Assembly (NCBI RefSeq): GCF_910592395.1
Contig: NC_088320.1
Coordinates: forward strand, 10,296,001-10,360,000
DNA from: Lineus longissimus
Lineage: Eukaryota > Nemertea > Pilidiophora > Heteronemertea > Lineidae
Length of the DNA stretch: 64,000 nt
Direction: 5' to 3'
Of this stretch, positions 10,912 to 22,112 are shown piece by piece. Position numbers and translations under genes: made by a program. The notes beneath the pieces were generated by a model that was not told the DNA's origin, searched no databases, and was given only the letters and a program-made list of their open reading frames with translations. Every line of letters starts with the position of its first letter. Position 1 is the first letter of the stretch.

Positions 10912-11432
10912 ATGCCTATTTCGGGATGCTTCCTTCAACAGACTGAAAATACACAAGAAAGGACAAGAGATTACAAAAGGGTGGATGTTGATAGGACAAT
11001 AGCGATGACAATGGTTGCTGTTGTGGAAGTGTCAGACTTGGATGTGACAGACAGGGAGATAACATATGGGTTAATCTTTTTGTCATTTCACACCTTACTA
11101 ACAAGCTTGCCATGCTTATAATGCATCATATATTTGTTGTTTTTCAAATTTCAGACAAAGTTCATATTGTTCGATTTGAAATTTTGACATTTTCAGCATG
11201 ATACCACTGTCACAACCTTGGAACATCCTTTAAAAAGACAACTTTTTTCCAAAAAATTGAAATTTTTGAATATTTGTCATGAATTAAAATTGTTTCAAAT
11301 TCCTATTTCAGATTGACTGTAGACCACTGGTGATTTGTCGAAGATTCGGTACCATTCGATTAAGAATTCTACGAGTTAATGAGCTTAACTTGAAGACAGT
11401 CTGTATTAAACAATTTGAAGACGAAATATAAG
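10912..11432 (+). other. Leader of the unit 4 endonuclease gene
   Basis: 69-codon ORF 10,912-11,121 (now MPISG, from T to C at codon 2) and exon candidate 11,312-11,432. Nearly identical to the unit 2 leader. Confidence 0.35.
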
Positions 11433-11976
11433 GTAGGTTGTCCGTATCGGACAAAATTTTAAAACGTTAATAGCTCGCTCAAATCAAGTTCATTTTTGAT
11501 GAAACTTGGTTATGTTAGTCAAGACATCTCAAATGCTTGGGAAAAGGCATATTTCATTGATATCTCAAGATGATCCCTCTTATTTAGAGGGTTTTTGGTT
11601 ACAGGTCAAAAATAGTAAATGAGCTCTGAAATCCACAAAAACCGTTTGAATTGGCTGAAATGTGTTGAGAATGTGTGGACATATCATGGAAATTGGAAAA
11701 TGTGGAAAAAAAGAAAATTCTCAAATTTACCCCCCCCCCCCCCCCCGTCCTACAGGGCTTTTAGTGAAAATGCCAAAAATTGAAATTTTCAAAAAATTTC
11801 AAATAATTTCAAATTCTTCTACTTTTTTGGGCTAGATATGTTTCATAACAATCATCAATTGTGAATAGTATTGAGAGTGTTGATTGTTTTGCATGTTATT
11901 TTCATTTTGGGAGGTGTCGGGCACAGAGCACGCTGGGTTGCAGGGTACCAAGCTTTCACTGATTTTTTTATTTCAG
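11433..11976 (+). other. Probable intron before the unit 4 endonuclease exon
   Basis: Holds the longest poly-C run of the array (about 11,730-11,746). Otherwise as in the earlier units. Confidence 0.4.
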
Positions 11977-12486
11977 CAGGTGAATTCAAGAGAAAATTAT
12001 CTGAATTACGAGCGAGAATGTTAGCAAAGACTCAAAGTGATGGTTTTTGTTTGAATTGGGAGGGGGCTAAACAAAAAAAAGAGGGGGGTAACATACAGGT
12101 TTGTTAAAGTAAGTTTTTTGGATAAGCCGGTCACAATGACGGCACATCGTGCGATGTTTTTGTGTGACCATGATGAATTGAAATTCAAAATTGGCGCAGG
12201 TTATCATATAAGTCATCTTTGTCATAATCCTTTGTGCGTGAAAGTCGAGCACTTGACAATAGAAAGAGGAAGGGTCAATCAAAGTAGAAAAAGGTGCAAT
12301 GCCAAGAAAGTCTGTGCAGGCCATGGCAACCGCCCTAAATGCATTTTTCCTGGTAAGCTATATGTTGAAGTTGAAAGAAAATATCATTATATTGAATTGA
12401 CATTTGAAAGTTTTCTTACCGCGATGGCAACCTCTTGGATGTCTTGGTGGCTGCATGGTTGGATCTTGAAGGATCGCCGAAAGTAG
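11977..12486 (+). pseudogene. His-Cys-box endonuclease, unit 4, frameshifted
   Basis: Shares the eight-A frameshift with unit 3. The zinc and active-site residues remain encoded in 12,118-12,486. Confidence 0.75.
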
Positions 12487-14630
12487 GAGTGGTCATAGTT
12501 TCTGCTGTTTGGGTCGAGACATTTCCACTCTGGTACAGGCGGTCTGTCTCGTCGTGCAACAGCCTTCTTGACAGCCTTCCTTCGCAAGTCCGGCATTGTT
12601 ATCATCACATGTTTCTTGTAGTCACCACCCCTGGTTTTGTTTTTTTTTTCGTGAAGTAATCTGTTGCCCTGATGTTTTTCAAAACACCAGCTAACTTCTG
12701 GTGTCTAGCACTCCGTTGGTACCTGACTGTGTACTGCCTGTTCATTGCAATTCTGTCCAGCGCTTTCATTGGGCGGCAACAAGTATCGACTTCGATGTTG
12801 AACCACTTTAGTTTCCGTCGTCCGCTCTCGGCTATGTTATGGTTCATTCTGTGGGCTGCTGAATGGATACGAGGGGTTGAGTTCCTGCTCCTGGTCACAA
12901 TCTTAGGATCGCTGGCCGACAGACCTCGATTCTTGGACTCAACCCCCTGGGTTGTCACGCCAAGACTCAGCTGTCGCAACGCTCCTTTACTAAGGCATAC
13001 CTCCAAAACGAGATGTACCAAGTTCTTGTCAATCACTGTCATTTTAAACTTGGGAATCTCACCATAAGATGACCATCGTGTTGATTTGTGCCACCAAGAA
13101 CCAGTTGTGCCTGAGCACAGTTAGAATTCGTTCTGTGGACAACCAGTGCAGTCACCACCATAACAGTTCACAACACAGGCAACAGTGTCATACAGGTATC
13201 CCATGATCCTGTCGAGATCACCGTTGCAGCGCTTGAATAGAGATTGCAAAATCTTGGATGACCTTACCCTAAGATCATTCAGAAACGTTGTTTTTAACAG
13301 TGTTCTCTCCTCTGCAGTACGTCCCGGGAACATACCTTTACTGAATTCAGCTCTATGTCCTGCACGCGTCTGGGCTTGATGCAAATGTATAGAGTCAAGT
13401 TGATGCTTCATCGTGAATAAGCCGCCGAAGAGCTTTTTTGTTGCATCAGTTAACCCTTTGAATGAACTGGAATCACCATCTGTAGTCAAATGTTCTACAT
13501 GTAGGCCCTGTTTCTCAAAAGTCTCGGCAAATACAACCCCAAGATCATATTCTCTGAATGCATCTGCCTCAGGAAAGTTAGCCGTGCACTTTGAGTGTCG
13601 AGTGTTGTTCGTCAACATTTGTGCCAGTGGCACCACATTTAACTTCAAAACCTTTCGCCCGCATTCCAGCCCCTATCCAGCAGAGTTTTGTTTTAACCTC
13701 AATATCAATGATTTTTTATCATCTGTCACATTTTCAACACATAATCCAGTCATTGTGCTCGCACAACGGCCCATCTTGTTCCTCGAAGTGAGGTGTAAAC
13801 TATTATAGCGTCCATCAGCTTGGACATTGATTCCTGTGTCGTCCTGATTTCTTAGGCGCAGAATCCTTTTCAAGTTCTCGCGTATGTCTGCCATATCGGC
13901 CACATTCATTTTAACTGTTTCATCACCAACTTTATTTGCCTGCTTTTGCATGATACTCCTACAGGGGGGCGGGATTCCCATCATGCTCAGTATGTAACTC
14001 ATACTCTCGTTGCCAATCATTGTGTCCTGCAACGCAATCTGTAATGCATGATTTGGAAGAGCGGCCCTTTCGTCCGCGCTTACCAGTGTCTATGTCCTCA
14101 AAAAGTTTATACAATTTCGAATCAAAACCACAGTTTTTACACACCACAGTGACTGAACAACACACCCCCTGCTTACGTACCTCTCCATATTTGAATATCG
14201 GCTGACAGTTCACGTGATATTCACTATGGGCCCTGTTAACGTCGTTGAGCACATCCATCAGTTTGGTTGTCTGAACAACGAAACTCTCGTGATCATGCTC
14301 CATGGTCTCATCTGGTATCTCCATATCATCATCAGTATCTTCTTTCATGTTGACCCGTAGTAAGTTGACATTCCTAGCAGTACGGTTATTAATATCCAGT
14401 ATGTGTCTTTTGCTGTCGTGTCCCATCGTTGTGACCTGTCCGTACTCCTGGGGCGTGAGTCGTCTCCATGCGGGTTGTAGGCCTACTTCTCGTTCGTCGT
14501 CGCTCACCACCTCGACACCTCCACTCCGCACGTGTCCGCTCTTGAACATTGTTCTCGTTGCTGCATTCGATGCCCTAGCGCGCCTCGGACAACCCTGTTT
14601 TCCTATCAATCTCCTCGCCTTTGTCCTCAT
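12387..14630 (-). pseudogene. Mutator-like DDE transposase, unit 4
   Basis: Shares the TAA after CPQNEF (TTA at 13,121-13,123) with unit 3, and the three upstream frame breaks with units 2 and 3. The N-terminal part (14,630-13,959) has more private changes (for example LTPQEYGQ and HDSKRHILDIN) and resembles unit 1 at GHVRSGG flanks, so this end is a different lineage from the rest of the unit. Confidence 0.75.
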
Positions 14631-14686
14631 CTTGTCTTGTCTTTTCGTAACTTGTCTTTCTTTGCTTAAAATCGTACTCCTAGGAG

Positions 14687-16004
14687 ATGCCTATTTCGGG
14701 ATGCTTCCTTCAACAGACTGAAAATACACAAGAAAGGACAAGAGATTACAAAAGGGTGGATGTTGATAGGACAATAGCGATGACAATGGTTGCTGTTGTG
14801 GAAGTGTCAGACTTGGATGTGACCGACAGGGAGATAACATATGGGTTAATCTTATTGTCATTTCACACCTTACTAACAAGCTTTCCATGCTTATAATGCA
14901 TCATATATTTGTTGTTTTTCAAATTTCAGACAAAGTTCATATTGTTCGATTTGAAATTTTGACATTTTCAGCATGATACCACTGTCGCAACCTTGGAACA
15001 TCCTTTAAAAAGACAACTTTTTTCCAAAAAATTGAAATTTTTGAATACAGTAGAACCTCCCTTAGCGGACACCTCTGCCAGGTGGACACCTCTACATTAC
15101 GGACACGTCCGGCCAGTCCCGATTTTTTTCTAAGTCATTTCCAATAACAAAAACCTCTGTACGGCGGACACCTCTCTACTCCGAATTGCGGACTGGGCGA
15201 TAGCCAATTTTTGGTCCAATTCCCTCCCAATTACGGACAGTAGGCAAAAACAATGGTTTCCCGTGTGCGCTTGGAGAGTCAAGTAGGCCCGACAGGTGTG
15301 ATATTTGCGTAATTAATCAACGTAATTACCCCATGGCATTGTGTTTTTGTATCCTAATTAAGCCGCGACATTTGTTTACTCATCTTTTCAACTAATCACG
15401 TAGGCCTATTGTGTCAACGGACACTCGTAAATCCACGCCGTTTTGTCAGTGTTGCGGCGAATATGTGTAAGTAGAGAAATTAGAAAAAATTTATTATTAA
15501 TCAAAGGTGGCTGATGGACAGAAATTATGGTGTTTTTTCACACATTATGACATGTCGAGGAGATTTTGCAATAAAAGGGGCACCTTTTACTAGAGAGATT
15601 ATTCACGCTCTGAGTTCCAAAGTAGCTCAATTCATTCAACGCAACATCACAAGCAAATACCGATCAGCCAACAGGTTTAAAGTTTCTACGCTAGATGTCG
15701 ACACAGAGAAAACCAAGACCTGCAAGGCGGGAACTTAAAATCCACCTATCGGACGATTTGGCATAACCTCCCTAGTGCGGACACCTCTCTATTGCGGACA
15801 CCTGGGCCCAGTCCCATGGGTGTCCGCAATAGAGAGGTTGTACTGTATTTGTCATGAATTAAAATTGTTTCAAATTCCTATTTCAGATTGACTGTAGACC
15901 ACTGGTGATTTGTCGAAGATTCGGTACCATTCGATTAAGAATTCTACGAGTTAATGAGCTTAACTTGAAGACAGTCTGTAAACAATTTGAAGACGAAATA
16001 TAAG
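14687..16004 (+). other. Fifth leader copy, orphaned and split by a MITE
   Basis: 69-codon ORF 14,687-14,896 and exon candidate 15,887-16,004 (without ATT, as in unit 1). A pogo-type MITE sits between them. No endonuclease exon follows. Confidence 0.35.
15048..15845. mobile_element. pogo/Tigger-type non-autonomous element with TA duplication
   Basis: Inserted at TA (15,046-15,047 and 15,846-15,847); the empty site GAATATTTGTC is seen in the other units. Ends: CAGTAGAACCTCCCTTAGCG on the left; on the right, the reverse complement reads CAGTACAACCTCTCTATTGC. CAGTANAACCTC ends with a TA duplication are typical of pogo elements (Tc1/mariner). Copies of the GCGGACACCTCT motif recur near both ends. 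The 74-codon ORF inside has no recognisable transposase domain. Confidence 0.85.
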
Positions 16005-16157
16005 GTAGGTTGTCCGTATCGGACAAAATTTTAAAACGTTAATAGCTCGCTCAAATCAAGTTCATTTTTGATGAAACTTGGTTATGTTAGTCAAGACATC
16101 TCAAATGCTTGGGAAAAGTCATATTTCATTGATATCTCAAGATGATCCCTCTTCATT

Positions 16158-17702
16158 GAGACAGGACCACTAATGAATATTCATAGGTTGGAGGGTCCAG
16201 GCCTATCTAATATGTAAAGAGCAATCTCTAGTGAACTCACACAACTGTTTGACATGGGGGAGCCCCCCAAACCCCCGTCCTTCTGACATATTTAGCCAGT
16301 ACATTGGGGGATGAGTCCCCCAAACCCCCTCCCCCATTCTCTGAAAGTGACAGGTTTTAGTCAGTACATTGGGGGGAAGGCCCCCCCCAACCCCCCCCCC
16401 CCCCATTGGCCTCTAAAAATAGAATTCCTTGGAGACGCTGAACAATAAGGCCCCATAAAGAAGTAGTCCCCGCCCCGGTAGCTGTCTCATATCTGCGGAC
16501 AGTGACAGAAGCAGCTCTTTGTGGTGAAATAATAATTGAATTTTCCACCTGCTAGCCTAGATATTTGTGTATGTTTCTTCACCAGTTAGTTAATAACGAA
16601 TTTTTGTAGCTGATATATTCTTAATTGTTTTAACGCGTTTTTTTTGGATTCGTTTGGCGCCAAAATCAAGAATGGCAAATTTACGATCTTGACAATAGAG
16701 GCGCTGATGTCGTTCCGGAACGGTAGATGCTAAATCGGATAGCCAGGCGGTACGGGAACTCCTGCACTCTGACCACGTGACCTACATCATTACTTCACAG
16801 TTCCGGCACTGGGTCGAGTTTGGCAGTTACTAGAAATCACGTGACTGGATCTGGATTTAGTAGTGTTAAAACTGACTTTTTTGAAGTAAAGTACGTAAAT
16901 CGAGAAGAAGAGGACGTTTACTTCGTCTGCAATGAAATGTCACAACTGTCTCCGCCGACGTTGTTGTCCTGTATGTTCTAGCAGACGATTTTTAGATACA
17001 TGATGTCCCACACCCGCACTTCAGGACAGTGGCGCCGGTGTGAATAAATCTACTTGCGTGAATGGTCAATGGCTCATGACGTCATGAAATAATTGCGTCA
17101 CGAGGAAGGAAACAATGGGAATCATGGTAACTGTGGTTGCGGTGAGTCGTGAAAGCAGGATCGGCAAGCGCGGCCCGTATGGAATGCGACAAACTGTACC
17201 GGAACCAGAATTGTCATGGGTCTGCACAAATTTTTTCAGATTCGATGGACATGATGGATATATGAATTTTGTTTACACTTTATACACACGTAACCATTAC
17301 ACTCACTACGTTGTGTGAGTTATTAGACGAGTGCATGTTTTTTACTCTCAAGTACATATTTGGAGAGGTATTGAAAAAATATTTGCTGTGGCAAGTCTAC
17401 AGATATAAATAAATTGTTTGGTAAAAAAAATAATTTTGAATTTTGACAACCTGGCCATAGGGGGGGTGGTTCAAATTTGGAGTGAAAATGGCCGAAATGG
17501 GTAAAAATGTCCACTTGTGTCAAACTTGTCAATTTAAAAAAAAATTTCCGTGGTCAATCACCAATTTAAATCGCACCAGTTACTGGCAAGACTAACCCGT
17601 ATATCATATCCGAATTTCAGTTTCACAGCTCCACGCGTTCTTTGATGGCGGGCATTTGAAATAACTGGAAATGGCTTGGAAAATCAATTGTGGTCTTGTC
17701 TC
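16158..17702. mobile_element. 1.5 kb inserted element with imperfect inverted ends
   Basis: Interrupts the array at CCCTCTT/ATTTAGAGG, which is uninterrupted in other units. Ends: GAGACAGGACCAC and its near reverse complement GTGGTCTTGTCTC. Flanks CATT and TATT suggest a short imperfect target duplication. Inside are three GGGGGAGCCCCCC-like foldback motifs (16,255-16,405) and otherwise nothing recognisable. Family unknown; possibly composite. Confidence 0.6.
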
Positions 17703-17816
17703 TATTTAGAGGGTTTTGGGTTACAGGTCAAAAATAGTAAATGAGCTCTGAAATCCACAAAAACCGTTTGAATTGGCTGAAATGTGTTGAGAATGTGTGG
17801 ACATATCATGGAAATT
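17703..17816. repeat. Last fragment of the 3.77 kb array
   Basis: Continues the leader intron (TATTTAGAGGG to CATGGAAAT) and then switches abruptly to the next repeat family. Confidence 0.8.
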
Positions 17817-18586
17817 TGAAATAAACCACCCTTTTCTGTCATTATTTAGGACGGATATTTCTCTAATAAAAATATTAATATAATTGGCCAATTTCTTAGG
17901 CATATGTAGCGAATTCCCATGAAGATTTAAATTAATTTAAATAATTTAAATTTAATTTAAATTAATTTAAATAATTTAAATTTAATTTAAATTAATTTAA
18001 ATAATTTAAATTTAATTTAAATTAATTTCAACCAATGGGATAGCAACCACCACCGGAAGATCGCAGAGAAATCGGTAAACTAAATGGAGTTAATTCAGAA
18101 AAAAACCAAAAAAAATTGTTTGTAGGATATACAATAGTTACTCTCTTTATTTCTTATCATCATTCATTATATACTCCCGCACACACGTGTATCTTAAGAG
18201 CCCCTCCTAAAGGGGGGCTTAATATGTAAGGTCAAGGACTTGGTGAGCCCCCCTTTAGGTCGGGGGAGCACCCAGTACAATGGAGGGGAAAAACTCCCTA
18301 ACGAGACCGGAGCAGACAGCGGAAAGTAGTTTAAATTATTGGCCGTTAGGGTGCAGAATGTACGCCGCTCACCCGAATTTTTCACGCAACTATAGCTAAA
18401 TAGAGCTAGTTCTAGTTTGTGATTCAATATTGATACTTCAGATTTGGGCAGTAGACCAATATAACTTAGTCGTCAGTGTGGTTTTAAGCAGGAAAAACGT
18501 ATTTGTTTTTCTTAAAGTGCCTTTTTTGGACAGGTGTGTGCGATTGTTTTGTTTATGTCACGTGACCTCGACCATGTCGACACAAC
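17817..18586. repeat. 0.77 kb repeat, copy A
   Basis: Begins TTGAAATAAACCACCC. Contains the 30-bp AT satellite, a CACACACGTGT motif and a GC-rich foldback around 18,200-18,260, and ends GTCGACACAACA. Copy B follows directly. No gene seen. Confidence 0.75.
17925..18030. repeat. 30-bp AT satellite
   Basis: Three exact or near-exact 30-bp copies (17,941, 17,971, 18,001) plus a partial one, built entirely from ATTTAAATT-type palindromes. Absent from copies B and C of the host repeat, so it expanded locally. Confidence 0.9.
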
Positions 18587-19004
18587 ATTGAAATAAACCA
18601 CCCTTTTCTGTCATGATTTAGGACAGATATTTCTCTAATAAAAATATTAATATAATAGGCCAATTTCTTAGGCATATGTAGCGAATTCCCATGAAGATTT
18701 AAATTAGATGTTCTCGTAACCTGTTACAACTGGTCTGATTTATTTATTCAGCGCCATTTTGAAAAACAAAAAAAAATTGTTTGTAGGATATAACAATAGT
18801 TACTGTCTTTATTTCTCATCATTCATTATATACTCCCGCACACACGTGTATCTTAAGAGCCCCTCCTAAGAGGGGGCTTAATATGTAAAGTCAAGGACTT
18901 GGTGAGCCCCCCTTTAGGTCGGGGAGCACCCCCGAACCCCCCAACGATAGTGTAACGTTTTTAGCTCACCTCTTAGCAGAGGTGAGCTTATCCCATACCG
19001 TGGC

Positions 19005-19013
19005 GTCCGTCGT

Positions 19014-19063
<50 letters not shown>

Positions 19064-19083
19064 CGTCGTCGTCCGTCGTCCGT
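19005..19083. repeat. GTC/CGT microsatellite
   Basis: Almost pure trinucleotide repeat with a few CCGT interruptions, inside the DR3-bearing element. Confidence 0.95.
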
Positions 19084-19342
19084 TAGCAGGGCACGTTTCG
19101 TAACTGTTAGAGCTATTGAGTTGAAACTTGGTACACATGTACCCTTATGTAATGACACCTTGGAGACCAAGTTTCGGTCCGATTCGTTTCATGGTTTGGC
19201 CACCAGGGGGCCAAACGTTAAAAGTGAAAACATGCAATATCTCCCTTAATAATAGTCGGGAAATTTTGAAAAAAATATGGTAGGTACTTCTAGCAAAGGT
19301 GCATCATATATCCTCCGGGTTTTTGATTTGACCTCCTTTTCA

Positions 19343-19357
19343 AGGTCACAGAGGTCA
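19343..19357 (+). promoter_or_regulatory. Perfect DR3 nuclear-receptor half-site pair
   Basis: AGGTCA-CAG-AGGTCA in the first sub-repeat of the element. Confidence 0.5.
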
Positions 19358-19644
19358 AATGGTGTAAATTGGCCGTTAGGATGTAACGATGGCACGTTTC
19401 TAAACTGCAATGACTATTGATACCAAATTTGGTACACATTTACCCCTTAGTCAGGTGATCTCAGGGACCGAAGTTTGGTCCAATATGATTCACCACTTGA
19501 CCACCAGGGGGCAAAATCCAAAAACCTTAAAAATGTGATTATTCCTTAACTTCTTGCCCGATTGCCACCAATTTGATATCATGGGTACATTCTAACCGCA
19601 ATACAGTATATGTCACACAGGTTTTTAATTTGACCTTCTTGTCA

Positions 19645-19659
19645 AGGTCACAGAGGTCA
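19645..19659 (+). promoter_or_regulatory. Perfect DR3 site with upstream everted half-site
   Basis: AGGTCA-CAG-AGGTCA in the second sub-repeat. TGACCT lies 8 bp upstream on the same strand (an everted partner). Confidence 0.5.
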
Positions 19660-19961
19660 AATGGCGTAAATTCGCCGTCAGGCCGTAACTATGGCACGTT
19701 TCTTAACTGCAATGACTATTGATCACAAATTAAGTACACATGTACCCCTTGGTCAGGTGATCTTAGGTACCGAAGTTTGGTGCGATCTGATTTGCCGATT
19801 GGCCTCCAGGGAGGGAGCCAAATCCTAAATTCTTCAAAATGCCATTAATATTCCTAGTAATGACTTGCCCGATTGGCACCAATTTTATATCATAGGTACA
19901 TCTAATTCTAACAACCATTCAATGAGTCACCCGGGTCTTCTTTGATTTGACCTACTTTTCA

Positions 19962-19976
19962 AGGTCACAGAGGTCG
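19962..19976 (+). promoter_or_regulatory. Near-perfect DR3 site
   Basis: AGGTCA-CAG-AGGTCG in the third sub-repeat; corresponds to 326-340. Confidence 0.35.
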
Positions 19977-20646
19977 AATGTAATGTAAATTGGCCATTTT
20001 GGGGAAATTGTAATTGCTTGGACCTACATCAAACCTAACACTACATTACACAATACCATGATCTTTATCCATCTTTCCTCCACATGAGGTGAGCACAATG
20101 GCCCTGGCCATTTCATTACCCAGTACAATGGAGGGGAACCCCCCCCAACCCCCCCCCCCCCCCATGTTGGGACCATCCATAGTTCCTTCCGACACATTTT
20201 TGTTTTGGTAATGTAATACATTGTGATTGTCCTTATTCACGGGAATCGGGCGTTTCCAGTGATATACGACACAAATGGGTTGTCCTCATGAATTCACTTT
20301 GGAAACGCATTTTAAAATAGATGTTACGTCATCATCGCGTACATTTGGGAAAAACTCCCTAACGAGACCGGAGCAGACGGCTGAAAGTAGTTTAATTATT
20401 GGCCGCTAGGGTGCAGAATGTCGCTCACCCGAATTTTTCACGCAACTATAGCTAAATAGAGGTAGTTCTAGTTTGTGATTCATTTTGATACTTCAGATTT
20501 GGGCAGTAGACCAATATAACTTAGTCGTCAGTGTGGTTTTAAGCAGGAAAAACGTATTTGTTTTTCTTAAAGTTCCTATTTTGGACGGCCGGGTGTGTGC
20601 AATTGTTTTGTTTATGTCACGTGACCTCGACCATGTCGACACAAAA

Positions 20647-20905
20647 TTGAAATAAACCACCCTTTTCTGTCATTATTGAAGACGGAATATTTCCCTAATA
20701 AAAATATTAATATAATTGGCCAATTTCTTAGGCATATGTAGCGAATTCTCATGAAGATTGAAATTAGATGTTCTCGTAACCTGTTACAACTGGTCTGATT
20801 TATTAATTCAGCGCTACAACTGGTCTGATTTATTAATTGAGAGCGATTTTGAAAAACCAAAAAAAATTGTTTGTAGGATATACAATAGTTACTCTCTTTA
20901 TTTCT
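20647..20905. repeat. 0.77 kb repeat, copy C (partial)
   Basis: Starts TTGAAATAAACC like copies A and B and breaks off after TTATTTCTCA. Has a small local duplication of TACAACTGGTCTGATTTATT (about 20,784-20,838). Confidence 0.75.
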
Positions 20906-21312
20906 CATTACTGTATTTTGCTGCGTATAAGGCGCAGCTTTTTGACCCAAGAAAGCCCTAAAATCGGGGGGTGCGCGTTATACGAAGGTGCGTGTTATCT
21001 ATGGCCTAGCCCTAGGAAGCCACCGAATGATCACAAGATTTTTTCCATCAACTCATTTCTTTTGACGGCTTTTTTGGCTTGCAACCAAGTCGGCGCATTT
21101 TATATTTTTGCACAAAAGAAAAATCGGGAATATCGATGCACTTTGCATAGTTCACCAATGCTAACTCGCCTGTTCTGTACGCAATACATATTAGTATCCT
21201 CATTATCATTTCAGTTACTTCTATAAATGTTTTTGAGGGTGCTAAGCAGCAATATTCAGAGCGTAGATGCGAGATAAATCCAAATCGATAAATCAGCTGA
21301 TCGTGTGCCGCC
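20906..21312. mobile_element. Probable pogo-type fragment and unique flank
   Basis: Begins TACTGTATTTTGCTGCGTAT, followed by GGGGGGTGCGCGTTATACG and GGTGCGTGTTAT, wording common at ends of pogo/Tc1-like elements. No second end found before the satellite begins. The rest (21,030-21,312) shows no gene or repeat that I recognise. Confidence 0.35.
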
Positions 21313-22112
21313 ACTATCACTGTTTTGTCTGGTCTTAGTAAATCTGAAATATAATTTATCCCTACTTCCTTCCAATGTTTATAAAAGATCATTCTTTGAT
21401 TAATTTTGATTAATTTATTGTACCATAAATCCTTCTAATGTTTATAGAAGATCATTCTTTGATTTAATGTCAGGTCAGGTTAGCTACCTGCCACTGGTAA
21501 CCTGTAAGCCAGTGCCACCTGTCTCAGGTGGGTGACTTGTCACCCAGGGCGGATGAGCTCATCTAGAGCCAACGGCAATCTAGTTCTCCACTAGCATAGC
21601 CTCGTGGAAACTAGACACCGAGGCGACCTGACACACAAGTGACTAGTCACCTTGGGCAGTGGAGAAAGTTCTCCGGGGGAGACTGGCCTCCTTAGCCTTG
21701 GCCGGCAACTAGTCTAGGAGATGGAAAACTCTGTTTTAATTTTAAACTCTATTTTAATTTTGATTAATTTATTGTACCATAAATATGTTTTTCCAGAGCC
21801 ACGTGCTTGCAGGCGCCGCCTCCTTTGCCTTAGTGAGCCAATCATGTTTTACCAGACTATTATGTGGAAGTGTTGTCCTTTGCTGGATTAGGGGTACCAT
21901 AAATGTGATGTATGTTTTACCAGACTATTATGTGGAAGTATTGTCCTTTGCTGGATTCGGGGTACCATAAATATGTTTTTCCTGAGCCACGTGCTTGCAG
22001 GCGCCGCCTCCTTTGCCTTAGTGAGCCAATCATATAACATCTTATATTGTAGCATGTGATGTATGTTTTACCAGACTATTATGTGGAAGTATTGTCCTTT
22101 GCTGGATTGGGG
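21313..22112. repeat. Block 0: M tail, one S, P copies
   Basis: Array edge. The M fragment begins at TATCACTGTTTTGTC within the LINE-derived part. S at 21,479-21,742. P from 21,776 includes a 61-bp short form (TAAATGTGATG join). Confidence 0.8.

Larger units (their letters stand above)
481..17816. repeat. Tandem array of a 3.77 kb endonuclease plus transposase unit
   Basis: Equivalent points (start of the endonuclease exon) fall at 491, 4434, 8202 and 11977, giving periods of 3,943, 3,768 and 3,775 bp. Unit 1 is longer because of a 399-bp MITE plus TSD and carries a deletion of about 215 bp. A fifth leader without genes runs from 14,687 to 17,816, where homology stops. All copies are head to tail. 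Shared lesions give the order ((U3,U4),U2),U1 for the gene-bearing part. The right part of U4 shares variants with U1 (for example, it lacks the ATT present in the leader exon of U2 and U3), as expected if new copies arose inside an older one. Confidence 0.9.
18932..20117. mobile_element. DR3-bearing foldback-ended element (full copy)
   Basis: Inserted in copy B with a possible ACCC target duplication (18,928-18,931 and 20,118-20,121). The left side carries a perfect 10-bp-arm hairpin, AGCTCACCTC-TTAGCA-GAGGTGAGCT (18,963-18,988); the right side carries GAGGTGAGC (20,086-20,094). The body is about three diverged sub-repeats of 300 bp, each with GTACACATNTACCC, CCACCAGGGGG and TTGACCT...AAGGTCACAGAGGTC motifs. 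Non-coding. The window start is a second copy. Superfamily not established. Confidence 0.7.
18587..20646. repeat. 0.77 kb repeat, copy B, interrupted
   Basis: Left part 18,587-18,931, right part from 20,118. Compared with copy A it also has about 200 extra bases (20,141-20,346), including a poly-C run at about 20,150-20,163. Ends in the same GTCACGTGACCTCGACC stretch as copy A. Confidence 0.75.

Noticed and set aside
15514-15738. 74-codon ORF inside the pogo-type MITE
   Set aside because: No helix-turn-helix or DDE motif, and too short for a transposase.
18914-19170. Poly-Asp and poly-Thr ORFs
   Set aside because: They are translations of the GTC microsatellite.
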